From the NCBI RefSeq assembly GCF_000835495.1, contig NW_015622546.1, positions 560,883 to 624,882 of the forward strand: DNA of 64,000 nucleotides, in the 5' to 3' direction. Source of the DNA: Cladophialophora immunda. Taxonomy: Eukaryota; Ascomycota; Eurotiomycetes; Chaetothyriales; Herpotrichiellaceae. The translations under genes and the position numbers were made by a program. Below, in pieces: positions 52,688 through 64,000 of the stretch; within the stretch, counting starts at the first letter, position 1, and each line of letters opens with the position of its first letter. The notes under the pieces were generated by a model that ran no database searches, had not been told where the DNA came from, and saw only the letters and a list, made by a program, of their open reading frames with translations.

Positions 52688-55600
52688 ATGCTTGACCCTC
52701 TAACCGCCCTCGGCCTTGCGGGCAACGTGATACAAATTGCCGATGTTACCTGGAAGCTGGTCTCTGGAGCACGCGAATTGCACACTTCAGGATCACTGTC
52801 TGCGCTAACAGCCATAAAGACGGACGCAGAGACTGTCTATGATCAGGCTGTCGCCATCAGAACCCTCCTCCAGCCCACGATCGGTTGCCTGACGAAGGAC
52901 GAGGCCGTGAGTGTCCTTTTCACAAAACGATAGGTATCGCTAACGTCTATTGCAGGCTCTCCACTCTCTGTCTAGCCACATCGAGTCGACCTCTGAAGAC
53001 CTGCTTGTTTGCGTAACGCTCAATGAACAACAAACATCAATATGGAGTAACATCAAAGGCGCTGCGAAGGCAATCAAAAATAAGAGAAAGATCGCCGAGC
53101 TGGCTGGGCGATTGGAGCGCCTTCAAAACCAACTTGGTCTCCGAATACTTGTCGCCTTAAGAGCGAGTCTGAGCGAGCAATCCAATGAGCTGCAAGACCA
53201 ATACGGGTTGATCCACGACGATGTCAAACATATCATACAGGTCCTGGAAGATACTCGGAGGAAAGCAGCGGATGTCAATATTGATGGCCTGGTTGGTGGC
53301 TTAGTGCGCCAGAAATTTGCGGCCGCTACCGCACTGAACGCTCGAACGCAAGAATCCAGCGATGATAACTCTCAACCCTTACAAGGTCAGGAATTATTAC
53401 CCCAGACCGGGCCGCCAAAAACGGATTCAGGGAAGAAACTCGCCTTACTACGACTTCTTCGCTACCGACATATGCAAGATCGTCGGGATGAAATCGAGAA
53501 TGCACATCGGAAGACCTTTGAATGGATATTTCAAGATGATGCCGCCGAATCAACTCCTTGGGCCAGCTTGTTACGCTGGCTTCGCTCCGACAACACAACT
53601 CTACCGTACTGGATCAACGGAAAAGCAGGTTCAGGGAAGTCGACGCTGATGAAATTCGTTGTCGAAGATCCCCGAACCCGGATGGCCCTATCAAGTGGGA
53701 GCGGTTCCGACGAATTCACCATAGCTTCTTGCTTCTTCTGGAATCTGGGCACAATGATGCAGAAGTCACATCAAGGCTTGCTTCAGAGTTTACTATACAC
53801 CGTTCTTGACAAACATCCAAGCGCGATCCCGCTTGTTTTTGCCGATATCTGGGACAGCCTTTGGGACAAGGAAACCGACGAAGACATGCCGCATCTGACT
53901 CTTGTTGAGGTCAAGCGCGCTTTCTCGACCCTTGTGAGCCTGGATCTGCCTTTCAGGATGTGCTTTTTTGTTGACGGTATTGACGAATACGATGGCGACC
54001 ACGTTGACATCTGCTCGTTTCTAATGTCCACTTGTTCGGCGCGAGTCAAATTGGTCCTCTCAAGTCGACCGATTAATGCCTGCATCGAAGCATTCCGGCA
54101 CTGTCCATCTTTGCGGCTCGAGGACCTCACCTATCCGGACATCAAGCAATTTGTCGATGATCGGCTGGCGCGGCATGAAAAGATGCAGCTTCTCCTGAAG
54201 ACACAGCCTCTCAAAGCCCCGATTCTTGTCGAAGAACTTATTGCAAAGGCCTCTGGTGTCTTTCTCTGGGTTCGATTGGTCGTCAAGTCGCTGTTAGACG
54301 GCCTGCGCAACGATGACCAAGTTTCAGACCTTCTGGTTAGACTACGACTCATCCCGCCTGATCTCGAAAACCTGTACAGGCATATGTTGGGCAAAATGTC
54401 ACCTCTGTATCGCGAGCAAGCTGCTCAACTATTTCAGATCATACAATACGCCCGTGAGCTTTGGGTTAACCGTCCTCTAAAGACATTGCTCTTGTCGTAC
54501 GCAGAGTTCGATTCAGAGCCTTGCCTGCAGGTGCCACTGGGTCCGCTGGATGCCACAGAGGCTTTGCAACGGTGTCGAACGATGGAGAATCGTCTTAGAA
54601 GCCGCTGCTGCGGGTTGCTAGAGACGCGATATGTGGTCAAAGGCTGCGGCGAGAATTCAAATCAGACATCTCTCAACGACGAATCATCGACCAGTGGCAT
54701 AGACGATACTAGGTTCGTTCTCGCAAATGCATCTTCTATTACCGAAGATGATCGCGACGCCGTCAACTCCAATGTGCAGTACCTTCACCGCACTGTCGCA
54801 GAGTTTCTGCACAGGAAGGAAGTCTGGGCTAGCCTAGTAGCGAGCGAAGACGTGCTACCTTCGACGTCGATCACCGCCGCGATAGGCCGTGCGACCTTGG
54901 TAAAGCTGAAGATATCACTGATTTCGGAACAAGACTGCATGATTTGGGCATCGAATTTGCTCAACTGTTGTAAGACCACGGAAGCCGAGACGAACGAGGC
55001 TCAGGTTCAAATACTTGACGAGCTTGACCGAGTTATGTGCTATCACTGGCATCGGGGTGGAGGCTGGGGACGAAACCATTGGGCGGCCCTTGTTGATTGC
55101 GACATTCGCTACCATCATATGTTCGCTCTCGCCGTTCGATTCGGTCTTGGCAGATATGTCGAGGAGAAACTCAATGACCTCGGACCAGATCTCATTCATT
55201 GCGGTGGTATGCCATTATTGCGACAGCTTATCAAGGTCCGGCAGCCACAGCTCTGCATGGAATTCGATGAGGTTCCATGCATGGCGAGCTTGCTCCTTCG
55301 CTACGGTGTCGATCCCAACGAAATGTATGACGGTTTCAGCACTTGGCAGTGTGCGATGTTCACCTATCGTAATGAAGCACAGTCGTGGAACATGAATGCT
55401 TGGATCAGCCTTTTGAGCCTTTTGGTGATGAATGGCGCAGACGTCAACGCCCCCTTCTATTTTAAGGTGCCAGGAAATTCTTCTGCGGTCCAGAAATCAT
55501 CTTCAATGTCACCGTTGCGTGCTGTCCGAGAAGTCCACCGACGTCTATTGGACCAGGACGTAACATCGACAGCGACGTCAGAACTAGAAGATTTGCTTCT

Positions 55601-56045
55601 GGAATATGGCGCGCAGCTTAATCTAGATCGTGATCGAGCTGGCACTGATGAAATTCCGTTCCTTTGCCCACCTGACGCCGAATCAGACGAAGATGAAGAG
55701 CAAGAAGAAAATAACCCAATGCCTGCTAGAGACCACTCATCAATGACAGCTCCGGTATGGAAGCTAGCTGCGGCGATCTTTGCAGATGAAACAACCGACC
55801 AAAGTGAGTACGAGATTGCGCAGGCCAAGGTCAAAGAAATACTATCCAAAAGGAAGCATCGGCCCACATCTCGAGAAGGGCAGGGGGGCAACAGATTCCT
55901 ACAAGACGCCCTCTCCCATGTCCAGACCGTCGTGGACGAAAGAGTCAAGGATCTGCGCTATCACATGGGCCAGGGCGACCAGATCCCAAAATGGCACTAC
56001 ATGGCGCAGGGCTACCTACCAAAGAGTGTAAGGTGGTTGCATTGA
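52688..56045 (+). CDS. NACHT-type STAND NTPase (NLR-like)
   Basis: Two exons (52688-52906, 52956-56045) give 1102 residues. The N-terminus MLDPLTALGLAGNVIQIADVT is the helical domain common at the start of fungal NLR-like proteins. The NTPase follows a RRDEIENAHRKTFEWIF lead-in: Walker A is INGKAGSGKST (about 293-303), Walker B is CFFVDGIDEYDGD (about 408-420), and LSSRPI is the sensor. The layout matches the NPHP3-like NACHT plus DUF7791 proteins of ascomycetes. The C-terminal 350 residues have weakly ankyrin-like segments (MASLLLRYGVDPNEMYDG, LLVMNGADVNAPF) and an acidic patch DEDEEQEENN. It probably acts in intracellular non-self sensing. Start ATG 52688 was chosen because it begins the conserved helix. 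Confidence 0.88.
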
Positions 56046-57505
56046 TGGCGAGAGTCTCTCAGACTCATCCTTGCCTGGCGGTTCGTCAACGACTGGGATC
56101 GACTCTGCCTTTTTTCTTTGGCTATAGCGCATGGGATCGAGCCAGGGTTGGATTGTGCTGAGACCTACTTGGTATGACTGTATGATGCGAGCTATCTTGA
56201 GTATTTGTGAGTTTCGAGTACAATGTATATGTATGGACTATAAAAATTTCGGAATGCATTCCCAAATCATTTTTCATCGTCTTGCTGGGATGTGGCCACT
56301 TGCCTTCCATCCGCCGTGAGCCCCATCATCTTAAGTCCGAAGCGGCCATACGCTTAGCATGCACTCCAGCCCGGTAAATGTCCTGATTGCTCGCGAAATG
56401 TGACACGGAAGCAAAGGTTGTAGCAAGATGACGAGCTGTGCAATCACTGTACGGAGCCCGCCTAGCAGCCTCGTCTAGAACTGTCATGTCGAGATTGGGA
56501 CAAGGCTACGGGAAATAGGGGGGATCAGCCCACCAGGGGCTTGTAAGCGACCATCTCTCTCTCCACGCGAGACTAGCGAGTCCCATCTCAATCAGTCCGT
56601 AGAAGATAGTTCTTGGTATCTCGCAACGCATCCCCGACGCCCCTTTTTGGTAGAGATATCGGCATTTCTGTGCATGGCGACTGAGTCCATTCGCTTTGAC
56701 ATGGGTTTCAGTGACGCCGAGAAGCAGAAAAGAGGGGTACCAGGAGCTCTCCGCAACTTGGTAGACTTTCGCTAGAGAAGATATTGAGGGAGAAGATTGT
56801 AGTCGCTTCACTATACATCTCGGGGAATACATCTCGATGCCAATCGCGACTAAAGCAGGTCAAAAAGGAAGCTTCATTCCACCTGGGAGGTGATGAAGAA
56901 GACTGTCTCGTCAGGCAAGGTTAGGGCAATTGGAGTTTCCAGTTTCTCAATTGCCGACCCTAAATGCCTTCTGCCTCACGCGAACGACGTTTAAAACTCA
57001 TGCATTCAGATCGAGGCTGACCCGTGGCTGCCAGATGACGACCTGATTGTTTCATGAAACAACATGATATCCTGACGGCCTGCTACTAACCGTTAGGATG
57101 GATTTGAGACGGGTGGATAGTCAGCAGCAAAACGTTGATAGAAAAAAGATCGCCAACACCAAACCCAAGTGCGAGATCTTAGGCATGCGTACAGGCGTTG
57201 CCCACGGAGTATTCTCACATATCCCCTCGAAATGTCCGCTGCGGAGCGATTTGTTGGCCTCTCTCCTGACGACTTACTGCAATGATGCTCCGCGCTCCGA
57301 CCTCCGACCACCAATAGGGTTGCAGGCCTTATACCCCGAGATTTATCTCCACTAATGGTGCTTTTGCCAATGGTACCCAGGCGTAGCTACTCGCTTTGTC
57401 CATTCATGGTCTCGTTATGATGAGTCGCTCTGCGACCGAAGAATCTCTTCTTGCTCTACAAGACAGATCGCGATCGGCCCAGACCTTTCCGTTTCCCATT
57501 CGAGG
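56046..57505. other. Intergenic region between NLR and FAD dehydrogenase
   Basis: 1.46 kb. Reading frames of 60-108 codons on both strands show no recognisable domain. The promoter of the FAD-dependent enzyme must lie in the last part. Nothing else seen. Confidence 0.35.
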
Positions 57506-59410
57506 ATGGCCATTCGTGGGATCTTGACAAGGCTGAGGATCCATCCACCATTACAACCTTTGCTGTCTCGCGAGGGGGTATTGAAGTTGCAAAATGTCTT
57601 TTGCAAATATAACCCAATTCACTGTCGCCGGCGTCTCATGACAACGGATTGTTTCGCCCCAGGGGACATTAGGCGATCGGCTGCATCTCTATCTCCCGCA
57701 CGGGCAAGTAACCACGATACAGGCCTTGCTCCCTTTCGCAAAGACGACCTGCCACCTGACTTGGAAGTACCATCCCCGGTGACCATTGACAGTGTCGAAG
57801 CAACGAAATGGTCTGAAACGACCGACGTCCTGGTCGTAGGATTTGGTGCTGCCGGTGCCGCAGCTGCCCTACAAGCTCGCGAGCTCGACGCCCAGGTAAT
57901 CGCGGTCGACCGTTTTGGAAATGGCGGTGCGACATTCTTCAGCGGCGGCGTTATTTACGCCGGGGGTACCGAAGCCCAGCGTCAAAATGGCGTCGACGAC
58001 TCACCTGAGGAGATGTTTAAGTACCTGAACACTGAGGGTTGTCCTGTCGAACCGGAAACATTGCGAAAATTCTGTCAGGACAGTGCTAGCAATGTCGAAT
58101 GGGTGGTTCAGCATGGGTTGCCGTACGGCGGCCCAGTTTTCTTCGAAAAGACAGCGTTTCCACCCGCGCCGCATAAGATCTACTATTCGGGCAATGAGGC
58201 CATGCCCTCATATGCGGAAAAAGCCAAACCAGCGCCTCGCGGCCACATGGCGGCAGGCAGAGGCTTTGGAGGCTCCAAGTTGTACAAGACCCTCCGTGAC
58301 GCTGCTGAAAAGGCAAAAGTCAGGTTCCTGCCCCATACAAAGGTGACTCGACTTGTTGTCGACCGTGACCATCATGTCGTCGGTGCCGAGGTGATGAGCC
58401 TCCCCCAGGCCCTCTGGAAACAACACGACAAATTGTTCAAGACGGTGCACCCGTGGGTGCCATTCAATGCTGGTCGGTGCAAGAAGGCCATTAAGAAGGC
58501 GACCGACTTGGAGGCCCGGGTGACCGAGCGGAAGCTAATTAGGGCCCGACACGGTGTTGTCCTATGCTCTGGCGGCTATAATCGTAACCTGCCGCTGGTC
58601 GAAAAATACCAACCCGTTCTGGCAAAGCACTACGAAAAGACGTTGCCGCTGGGCTCCATCAGCGATAATGGAGCCAGTATCGCTTTGGGAGCGTCAGTAG
58701 GGGGCGTATCGTCATTGCTGAGCCATATCAGTGTTGCAAGAACAATGGTACCTCCCAACGTCTATGCCAATGGAGTATTGGTCAATGCTCACGGCAAGCG
58801 GTTCATCAACGAAGGAGCATATGCGATGTTTATCGGTACGGAAATGCTCAATCAGCCAGACGGGAAGGGATATCTGATCCTCGAATCCCGGGACTTCTGG
58901 TACGGTGTGTACAAGTCTTTCTTCACTGGGGGCAATTTCCTGCTCTGGGGGGCGCCGGCACTCATCAACATCTTCTTCGGCGGTACTCGACGAGCTCGAT
59001 CTATGGAGAAGCTTGCGAAAAAGATCAAAGTGCCTTCTCAGGCATTGAGAGAGCAGATTGAGGAGTACAATAACGCCTGCCTCTCAGGTCAGGCAGACAA
59101 ACTGGGCAAAATGAAAGACATTTTCCGGCCGGTTGCCAAGGGACCCTTCTATGCCGTCAATGTATCTCTTGGGAACAGGTTCAACCCAGCGCAGTCAATT
59201 ACCATGGGGGGCTTGGTCGTGGACGAGCCAACGGGAAATGTCAAGCGGGAAGATGGCACCACGGTGCCCGGCCTTTACGCCGCTGGGAGAGCAGCGATTG
59301 GGGTTTGTTCGGGCGGATTTGTGAGTGGAATGGCGTTGGCCGATGCCCTCTTCAGTGGTCGTCGAGCAGGCCGGACTGCTGCCACTCATCCGATCACAGC
59401 CTCGGTGTAG
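57506..59410 (+). CDS. FAD-dependent dehydrogenase (fumarate reductase / 3-ketosteroid dehydrogenase-like)
   Basis: Single exon, 634 residues from ATG 57506 or 590 from ATG 57638 (MTTDCF). The longer start adds a basic, acid-poor N-terminus that could be a mitochondrial presequence. DVLVVGFGAAGAAAALQA is the FAD-binding loop, VIAVDRFGNGGATFFSGGVIYAGG the adjacent conserved region, GVVLCSGGY the middle FAD motif and GLYAAGRAAIGVCSGGFVSGMALADALFSG the C-terminal FAD segment. This is the FAD_binding_2 family, which dehydrogenates ring or acid substrates (3-ketosteroids, succinate-like, cyclohexenone-type). It lies beside a TRI12-like transporter and a DUF3237 gene, suggesting a small catabolic or detoxification cluster. 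Confidence 0.88.
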   Translation: MAIRGILTRLRIHPPLQPLLSREGVLKLQNVFCKYNPIHCRRRLMTTDCFAPGDIRRSAASLSPARASNHDTGLAPFRKDDLPPDLEVPSPVTIDSVEATKWSETTDVLVVGFGAAGAAAALQARELDAQVIAVDRFGNGGATFFSGGVIYAGGTEAQRQNGVDDSPEEMFKYLNTEGCPVEPETLRKFCQDSASNVEWVVQHGLPYGGPVFFEKTAFPPAPHKIYYSGNEAMPSYAEKAKPAPRGHMAAGRGFGGSKLYKTLRDAAEKAKVRFLPHTKVTRLVVDRDHHVVGAEVMSLPQALWKQHDKLFKTVHPWVPFNAGRCKKAIKKATDLEARVTERKLIRARHGVVLCSGGYNRNLPLVEKYQPVLAKHYEKTLPLGSISDNGASIALGASVGGVSSLLSHISVARTMVPPNVYANGVLVNAHGKRFINEGAYAMFIGTEMLNQPDGKGYLILESRDFWYGVYKSFFTGGNFLLWGAPALINIFFGGTRRARSMEKLAKKIKVPSQALREQIEEYNNACLSGQADKLGKMKDIFRPVAKGPFYAVNVSLGNRFNPAQSITMGGLVVDEPTGNVKREDGTTVPGLYAAGRAAIGVCSGGFVSGMALADALFSGRRAGRTAATHPITASV

Positions 59411-59820
59411 AATGCACCAGCAAACTTGGTGATAATTGTTGGATACCACTGTAAAGAAGTCGGAACTGGCCGTCTGGCCATTTTCCTTGCTAGGTCAACA
59501 ATTCGATTTTCTCGTCAAATATCAGGCATCCATCAGGAGCTTGAAAACAGCTTTATACCGTTGATTCTCCTTCCTGGCGAGGCTGCCCTACTGCTTAGAT
59601 CGGGGGAGTTCGCCCGCAACTGGATGCATTTATTGGTAAAGACTGAATTGCATTACTACACACACATGTAGATCGACTCGTTGGCGCTACAACTGCTTCC
59701 TCCAAGGAGCCGATTGAGGACATTCTCCCGACTCAAAGATATTATGCTCCAGAGATCTGATCTACATCCTGCAGAAACCCACCCTTTCCTACCAACGCGA
59801 GGGTCGTGTTTGTTACCAAT
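59411..59820. other. Convergent intergenic region
   Basis: 410 bp of 3' flanks of the FAD enzyme and the MFS transporter. Nothing further seen. Confidence 0.35.
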
Positions 59821-62089
59821 TCAGGCTGCGATGACCTTGATTTCGCGCTCCTCAGTCTTGATTCCTTGCATCTTCCGAGCGACTCTGTCAGTCATGGCAT
59901 CCTCGAGCATATTGTCCTTCACCAACAGCGCTGCGATCACAGCACAAAGCGCAAAAGCGATCGATGTGTAGTAGACCATCTGGAACGATTTGAAAAAAGC
60001 AGTGTGAGCAGCAACGGTGGCGCTTTGGATGACCTGAGGAGTGATGCCTGGGATTTTGGCGAGCGCTGATTGATCGCCAGCAGCAATGTCCTGGACCAGC
60101 TCAATGGCGGCGTTCTGAGTTAGGCCAGCCTTCATTGCGGCGGGAATGACGTATTTGGGCAAGTTGTGGGTGATTTGAGTGTTGAGAATTGTGACATATA
60201 TCGCGTCTAGGACCATTGTCAGCCTTAGCATATCTGGGGAGGATTCTTAACCAAACGAACCCGATAGTGTGGAGAAGCATGTCCGGATGCTGAATAGGGC
60301 ACCAATAGCAATGCCGAAGTCTTTGGTGTCAACCATGAGAGGTGCGCCACTGATCGTGATGATTTCCATGTATCCAATGCCGAAGCCGACAAGGATGCTG
60401 AAAACAGCGGCCATGGGAAGCGTCAAGCTTGCTGCGGCGCTGGCGCCCACAAACGCAGTGAAAAGAAGACAGGACAGGAGTAGCTGCCACTTGATGTATC
60501 TGAACAATTTCACCGTGAATCCAGCCATTCCCTGTCCAGCTAGCACGCCCGCCGTGATTGTGCACTATTCATGGTAAGAATGAAGAAAGAGAAAACAAAG
60601 CCGCGTTCTACTTACGCTGTACCACCCAGCCTGACTTGATGACCTGCCGAAAACATACCCCAGCTGCTGTGGGTAAAGGATGCACAAGGCGTAGAAAACC
60701 ATGGAACCGAAACAAGAGCATGCGAGCAGGCAGTTAAAGTTGCGGCTCCTGAACAGGCGAAGTGGTAGCAAAGGCAGGGCTGGCTTTCCGAAAAATTCTG
60801 ACGGCTGGTCAATACCTTCCTAGGCGGTTATTATCAGAATCCATGTCTTACCCCAAAGGACGAAAATGATCATGACAACCCCCCCGACCACGACAGATAC
60901 AACGACCTTGTAAGAATCCCAAGCTACCAGTCGTCAGCTCTTGGTTTGCCGGTCTAGATGGACCATGCATACGATATCTCTGGCCGCCCCAGGAAATTCC
61001 GAAGAGGAACGGTACCACGCCACCGCAGAATAGGATCAAGCCAATATAATCAAGCGACTTGATGAACTGCCATTTGGTATGCCGGGTATGCAGTTGTTCA
61101 AATTTGGGAGGATGATAGCAGATGGCGAACAAGATGACTGCGGCAAAGGTTGTGCCGGCCAGGAGATAGTAGATTGATCGCCAGCCTTGGGAGGTGTGCG
61201 TGGCCAAGCTCAGTGCTAAGAAATCAATCAGCATCTCGCAGCCCGCACCAATAAATTCTGTCTTGGAAAGATATACATACCAATACCAGGTGCAATCGCG
61301 GAGAGAGGACCGAAGAAAAAAGCGACTGCGCCGAAGTACAGATAGCGATATTTGTTTGGCAGAAGCTCTCCCCCAATGGCGGCACAATGGGTTTGAGTGG
61401 CCGAACCAAATCCCATGAGGACGCCCTGTCCACATCAGTCAGCCCAAGAGATACGAGGCTTTATTGATGCACCAAAGACTTGCAGCCCCAATCAGCGTGT
61501 TGACCGTCTTTGCTCGACTGGCCACGATGTACCCAGCGAAAGCGATGGTGCCGAAGATGATCTGGTACCAACGACGGCCAAACAAGTCCGACAAACGACC
61601 GACGATGGTGAAGGATACCGTCTGGCAAACTGTCAAAGAGAGGATGATCCAGATGACATTCTGACTAGGGCCTGTGATTTCTGTCAAGATGCATGAAGCG
61701 GCTGAATACATGCAGTCCACATACCAAGATCCGCTTCAATGACAGTCAGAGAGAATGAAGGCATCACATATGCCCAAAACCCCGTGGCATAGCTTAGAAC
61801 CATAGCCTGTTGCTTCGTCAGCATTGCGAGATCAAGTATACCTCAAAAACTTGATTGCACATACCAGCATCGACCCAACAAGGCGCCAATGGCGAAAGTA
61901 GTGGCGTCCCAGGGCCGCCGAGGACTCGACTTCTCTTGCTTCCTCTGCGATGGAGTCGGTGTCAGAGCCGGCCTCCCTGTGCTCGATTTGCACATCAGAA
62001 CGTCCGACGTGGGAGGCATATTGAAAGCCCTCGTTCTTTTCCACCGCCTGATTGTTGGTCTGCATGGTTCGATCCGTCTGTGCATCCAT
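59821..62089 (-). CDS. TRI12-like MFS transporter
   Basis: Nine exons (62089-61865, 61806-61725, 61680-61484, 61425-61281, 61215-60973, 60923-60852, 60797-60616, 60564-60252, 60206-59821) join in phase to 614 residues, with about 14 hydrophobic segments. VIWIILSLTVCQTVSFTIVGRLSDLFGRR is the A motif region; GGELLPNKYRYL, TSQGWRSIYYL and YPWDSYKV match the TRI12 (trichothecene efflux pump-like) MFS family, which also includes siderophore-type carriers. The long soluble N-terminus is acidic. Intron 3 (61426-61483) starts GCAAGT and is a GC-AG intron. Plasma-membrane location and efflux of a small organic compound are expected; the substrate is unknown. Confidence 0.9.
61426..61483 (-). other. 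GC-AG intron in the TRI12-like gene
   Basis: The donor GCAAGT is the only site that joins VNTLIGA to GVLMGFGSATQ in phase. 58 bp long; the second GC-AG intron in this window. Confidence 0.65.
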
Positions 62090-62793
62090 CGCCCGGCATC
62101 AAAGTAAATCAACAAATCAGTCAAGACTTGCAAGAAGATCAAGATCTCTCTCTTCTAGCAGATACCCGACGCTGAGGTCACCCCGGCTTATAAAAAGCAG
62201 GTTGCTCCGCAAAACGCGACCCCTAAGGACCCCAGCCAAGTGATCGGGCGTCCGGATCTAGGAAACAAGGCTCCGCCGCACCGGATGACTCCCAACCTTA
62301 TGGGAAGTGGTAAAGTCTTCTTTTCAGGACGAGTCTAACTCCTACAGCAGCTCTTGAGCCTCGATGGGTCATCTCATTTCCCCAAAGGGTCATGGGTCTA
62401 TGCAATGTGGCTGTTATGCTCCGGGTCGCTTTCACTCACCCCCCCCTTCTCTTTTTTTCATCCCTTCCCTCTACCCTCGGTGTCCTTCAGAGACGGCCGG
62501 AAATGAAGGTTGCGCGCGACGACTGGCTTGACAAGCTCGAACCCACATCTGGGTTCGGTCACACAGGCATGCTAGACTGCAGACGAGCTTGACTAGCGAG
62601 CGCTACCCGCCTGGTCATACTTTTGTCTGAAATGTTTGAGCGAGAGAGAGAGACACACACACAAATGATCACGTATGTGTGTGGCGAGCAAAGAGGTCAC
62701 TCAGCAAAACTTCGATCATCCCAACTTCCGACACTCTCTCTACGGAGGACTTGTCCGTTATTCGCAAAATGAAATGCACAGTCTCGTTTCCAC
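62090..62793. promoter_or_regulatory. Promoter region of the TRI12-like gene
   Basis: 0.7 kb between two minus-strand genes, with the GA/CA microsatellite listed next. No gene seen. Confidence 0.35.
62641..62663. repeat. (GA)n(CA)n microsatellite
   Basis: About six GA units followed by five CA units, a simple sequence repeat in the intergenic region. Confidence 0.6.
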
Positions 62794-63419
62794 TCAACCT
62801 ACGCGGAATATCTGATACGAGATAGTGATCTTCCCTACCTCCTTCACGCCGATCTTTCCCTGCCCCACGAAAACGGTGTCGTTCACCCAGGCATACTCCT
62901 CACTCCTGCTGAAGATCCTCGGTATAGTGTAGTAGTACAGCTGACAGAAGTCCACCTCGCACTTTTCTTCCCCTGAAAAGGTCTTGAAGACGTCTGGGGT
63001 CACGTGCATCTTTCCGGTATAGGCGAACTCCATGTTCAGCGAGCCGTCGTCCGAGAGTGCACTGGACCGCGCGTCGATCGACACGATGTTCCCTTTGATT
63101 CTCATCCAGTCCGACGCTGTGACCACCTTAGCGATCTTTTGGCCGTCGGGGAGTTCGAGGGTGCCCTCCGTCACTAAACATCCGCGCGTGCGGAATTGGG
63201 TTAGTACAATGAATGACCACTTTGGCTTTGACAATTTCCACAATACTATAGAAGGAAAGGCCGGCCCCGGAGCTTCCGGAGGGAAGACGCAGCCGGAAGG
63301 ATGGATGACATACCGTGAGCAACACAGAGATCCGAGTATTTTGTTTCAATGTGTGGAAATCCAGCGGGACCGGTCATATTGAGAGTGAAGACGTGAGTGA
63401 GTTCTGGAGAGGCCGCCAT
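62794..63419 (-). CDS. DUF3237 family protein
   Basis: Two exons (63419-63314, 63173-62794) join in phase to 161 residues from MAASPELTHVFTLNMT. LTHVFTL at the start, TASDWMRIKGNIVSIDARSS in the middle, then AYTGKM, YYYTIPRIFSRSEEYAWVND and VFVGQGKI at the end are the ordered blocks of DUF3237, a small beta-barrel-like family common in fungi and bacteria beside aromatic or steroid catabolic genes. No signal peptide; cytosolic. The biochemical role is unknown. The intron (140 bp) contains a CGGAGCTTCCG palindrome. The upstream neighbour is outside the window. Confidence 0.8.
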
Positions 63420-64000
63420 CTTTTGTCGTCGAAACCATAAAGTGGGGGAAGCCTTTGGGATGCTAGAACTAAGGAAGACCTCTACGTGTGTAATAATGGT
63501 GATACCTCGATTGTTGTTGCTTATAAACTCGATATTATTTCTTGGCTTGAAGTAGCTGGATATGACTATCTCTTTTGCATCCCGGACCCGGAGCAGCCTT
63601 TCTCTGATTCTAACAATGGAATGCTGCCGTCCTAGTGGTATCCATCTCGGCCGTCAGCGTCAGGCTTCGCGGCCCGTACCCCAGGGCTGCAATGCTACCA
63701 GACCTCAACCCTCTTCAGAGAGTATTCCGAATAGCTACTATAGAGCAGGCGAGTTAGGAAGTTTTCTGTGTGACCCGTGAATGATAAAAAATTCGTAAAA
63801 TACGTCGTTCTCCTTCCTCCGTCTACCTCTGCAAAACAATGCCGTCCTCCCTAACTAGGTCTCTTTGTAGCATGAAGCCACGTGGCTCCTCTGGTCCTTT
63901 TTCCAGTGGACCTGAGGTACATCAGGGGCCTTGAAGCCCGGAGGAGCTTCCGCGACCATTGGCACCGCTTGGAGCAAAGCCACTGCAAAGGTCAGGTAGG
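63420..64000. other. Right-end region upstream of the DUF3237 gene
   Basis: 580 bp containing the promoter of the DUF3237 gene and the edge of whatever lies beyond. No gene or RNA feature could be supported. Confidence 0.35.

Noticed and set aside
60816..60851. 36 bp intron in the TRI12-like gene ending at AAG
   Set aside because: Too short for these genes; the acceptor at 60798 gives a normal 54 bp intron and the expected LWEFFGKPALP join.
63268..63278. CGGAGCTTCCG in the DUF3237 intron as a fourth operator
   Set aside because: It fits CGGANNTTCCG but is inside an intron of another cluster and lacks the central A/T; probably chance.
1..64000. tRNA genes, rRNA, CRISPR arrays and intact transposons
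   Set aside because: Scanning by eye for tRNA B-box-like motifs, regular spaced repeats and transposase or reverse transcriptase motifs found nothing that could be supported.

Overview
The window looks like chromosomal DNA of a filamentous ascomycete (Pezizomycotina). Genes lie on both strands and are not in operons. Many are interrupted by 46-125 bp GT-AG introns whose phases can be joined exactly. The families are typical of moulds: Zn2Cys6 regulators, HET-domain proteins, a NACHT-type NLR, TRI12-like and HOL1-like transporters, and a Bli-3-like protein. The species cannot be named from the sequence alone. No rRNA, tRNA, CRISPR array or complete transposon was seen.

Layout. (1) 0.2-10.2 kb is a candidate pathway cluster: DUF1349 protein, PhyH-type dioxygenase, glutamate-1-semialdehyde-aminomutase-like class III aminotransferase, Baeyer-Villiger monooxygenase and an 11-exon Zn2Cys6 regulator. 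There is no polyketide, peptide or terpene synthase. All three promoter regions of the cluster carry one near-identical palindromic element, CGGA-N-(A/T)-TTCCG. (2) 10.5-25.2 kb is a housekeeping block: mitochondrial DEAD-box helicase (MSS116), Bli-3-like flavin protein, SNU23 splicing factor, a small secreted protein, HIS5, a large J-domain protein and a 71-residue cysteine-rich CYSTM-like protein split over three exons. (3) 26.2-36.3 kb is a fungal innate-immunity or allorecognition island: a HET protein, a gene that overlaps it by 4 bp and joins an OTT_1508-like deaminase domain to a MYND zinc finger, and a 1359-residue protein with N-terminal helical repeats and a HET domain. (4) 36.9-46.6 kb is a second, apparently catabolic cluster: HOL1-like MFS transporter with a Gly-His-rich N-terminus, cupin protein, Atz/Trz-type amidohydrolase, Zn2Cys6 regulator and a divergent fumarylacetoacetase. 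(5) 46.6-56.1 kb holds a possibly decayed gene, an unknown membrane protein, a GH13 alpha-glucosidase and a NACHT NLR. (6) 57.5-63.4 kb is a third small cluster: FAD-dependent fumarate-reductase/ketosteroid-dehydrogenase-like enzyme, TRI12-like MFS transporter and a DUF3237 protein.

All gene models were assembled by hand from reading frames, splice consensus and phase. The total of each multi-exon model is an exact multiple of three. Family assignments rest on motifs recognised by eye, without a database search. The strongest leads are the shared operator of the first cluster and the HET/deaminase-MYND/HET island.
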